Part shown: piece after piece, positions 63,801 to 64,000 of the stretch
How positions within the stretch are numbered: the first letter of the stretch is position 1
Layout of the letters: every line of letters starts with the position of its first letter
DNA from: Nostoc sp. C052
GTDB taxonomy: Bacteria; Cyanobacteriota; Cyanobacteriia; Cyanobacteriales; Nostocaceae
Direction: 5' to 3'
Assembly: GCF_013393905.1 (NCBI RefSeq)
Contig: NZ_CP040272.1
Location: 7,759,501-7,823,500 of the forward strand
DNA: 64,000 nt
Program-made: the position numbers and the translations under genes
The notes under the pieces: model-generated
What the model saw: only the letters and a program-made list of their open reading frames with translations
The model's database searches: none
What the model was told of the DNA's origin: nothing

Positions 63801-64000
63801 AATATTAAAAGGTGTCCGGCGTTTATCAGCAATTAAATCAGATGGGCTGGCTACTCCAAACAATGCAAATCCCAAGCGTTGAAAATTCGGATCGTGTGCT
63901 TGCTGATTGTAGCAATGACGAATCCAGGCAAAAAAGTCATTGACCGGAAAACTCAAACTCAGTAAACTATCAATCTCATCAATGAAAATAAAAATGCCTT
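60834..64000 (-). CDS. P-loop ATPase (AAA-like)/WD40 repeat protein, 5' end beyond window
   Basis: The frame stays open to the right edge, so the true start lies outside. The visible N terminus contains a Walker B-like FIFIDEIDSLLSL (about 63952-63996) and the downstream ATPase region (LGFALFGVASPSDLI, TGGQPFLTQKLCQ). A winged-helix-like segment, a coiled coil with ARLASEQKSARLQQ, one membrane helix (LLIGVSIALVAAIILGIATLY) and then 14 WD40 repeats follow, with core (A/S)FSPDGQ..AS..D..(V/I)(K/R)LW. Fourteen repeats fit two seven-bladed propellers. Such NTPase-WD40 proteins are common signalling/scaffold proteins in filamentous cyanobacteria. Partner unknown. Confidence 0.9.
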   Translation of the reverse strand, partial: GIFIFIDEIDSLLSLSFPVNDFFAWIRHCYNQQAHDPNFQRLGFALFGVASPSDLIADKRRTPFNIGTAIELYGFRLHEASPLLNGLKEAISQPEVVLQEVIYWTGGQPFLTQKLCQLVLQTASKSSERKIVLSPKTEAYWVEELVRSHIIQNWESQDEPEHLRTIRDRLLFNQQQAGRLLSLYQQVLQTEEIEDRGDANNKDTSDSLPLPPISPVPIDDSREQTELLLSGLVEKYNGYLRIKNPIYRNIFNSEWVLRQLDNLRPYSQPFNAWVASDFQDESRLLRGNALKEVLDWTQRKSLSDLDYRFLAASQELERREFQQKLEVERLKETEARLASEQKSARLQQRLLIGVSIALVAAIILGIATLYADRQASLSEVRAIAAASNGSFNSNQRLDALVQAIQARRKFQRLDLQNFADANALDLQTGKVLQQAVYGADEFNHLSGHQGIVLGVDFSPDGQWIVSSSIDRTVKLWKRDGTLVRTLPHTATIQSVRFSPDSHLIVAAGIDGAIRLWTIDGKLLTVLKGHKSAVWRVAFSPDGKTIASASGDFSVKLWQLDGTLIRTIKHERGVWGIAFSPDGQTLASSMVGGTNQLWRLDGTLIKTFTAGKATVWSVAFSPDGQTLVSGGADKMVRLWNREGTLLRTFKGHNAEIFSVAFTFDGQTIASGGADKTVRLWRVDGTLLRTFQGHTANVQTVAFSPDGETLASAGHDNTVKLWKVNSPLLKLLNGHQEMVWRVAFSPDGQRLASVAGKEVKLWKRDGSLAKTIVEEDSRMLSLAFSPDGRTLAIVGSKGAVRLWELDRNQRTILKGPGIGLLGVSYSPDGNRLVTVGFDYKLRLWQRDSNGEFQLHQVIQAHTGRIWDIVYSPDGQFIASASADGTIKLWTSENSQRLLEKPDRILEGHKSEVFGVAISPNSQFIASTGGDGCLRLWKRDGSLVRIFDGKSIGLTRVAFSPDGQMLAAAGFDNTIKVWKIDGTLLVTLNGHTSNVSSVAFSPDGKTLASGGDDQLVILWDLQQIFHLNLLKYSCEWVQDYLKTNMTVEKSDRSLCNH

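Overview
The window looks like a chromosomal segment of a filamentous, probably heterocyst-forming cyanobacterium (Nostoc/Anabaena group). The evidence is frequent GCGATCGC octamers (HIP1), many short tandem heptamer repeats in the spacers, a beta-carboxysome operon next to ndhF-ndhD-chpX genes, cyanobacterial Hfq divergent from dapF, a GAF-GAF-PAS adenylate cyclase, and a complete four-gene mycosporine-like amino acid (MAA) cluster. I saw no tRNA, rRNA, CRISPR array, intact transposase or phage gene. One gene is cut by each window edge.

Layout. 1-2.3 kb: two related Ser/Thr kinases and a truncated Uma2-type gene. 2.3-7.9 kb (minus): ndhF, ndhD and chpX/cupB of a specialised NDH-1 CO2-uptake complex, followed by an MpaB-family oxygenase. 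8.5-14.6 kb (plus): carboxysome genes ccmK2, ccmK1, ccmL, ccmM, ccmN and a double-BMC ccmO-like gene, then a CmpR-like LysR regulator. The two divergent blocks form one inorganic-carbon-concentrating locus. 14.8-19.2 kb: DUF4139/MuiA-like protein, cardiolipin synthase, and an EEP-fold nuclease/phosphatase flanked by an inverted repeat.

19.5-35.1 kb (minus) is the most intriguing region. In transcription order it has a two-partner-secretion transporter (TpsB), two tandem TpsA exoproteins, a secreted TPR-CHAT protease-like protein, a secreted DUF928 protein with four near-identical GGASR repeats, and two overlapping histidine kinases, the first with an extracytoplasmic CHASE2 sensor. I propose this as a candidate envelope/surface sensing-and-processing system. 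Both mature TpsA proteins carry exactly two cysteines near the C terminus.

36.5-44.5 kb: an orphan RND membrane-fusion protein, two short-chain dehydrogenases, dapF/hfq, a KefB-type antiporter with RCK domains, and an unknown exported protein. 45.5-49.8 kb: CyaB-type adenylate cyclase and an MFS transporter. 50.0-55.8 kb (minus): mysA-mysB-mysC-mysD, followed directly by a GT14-like glycosyltransferase that could modify the MAA or act on the cell surface. 55.8-64 kb: gene-poor spacers, a small membrane protein, a PatA-like response regulator, and a P-loop ATPase/WD40 protein with 14 repeats running off the right edge.

Spacers are rich in palindromes, tandem heptamers and dispersed stem-loop elements typical of these genomes. 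Several sit inside operons (ccmM-ccmN, mysB-mysC) or overlap a gene end (first TpsA), where they may affect RNA processing or protein C termini.
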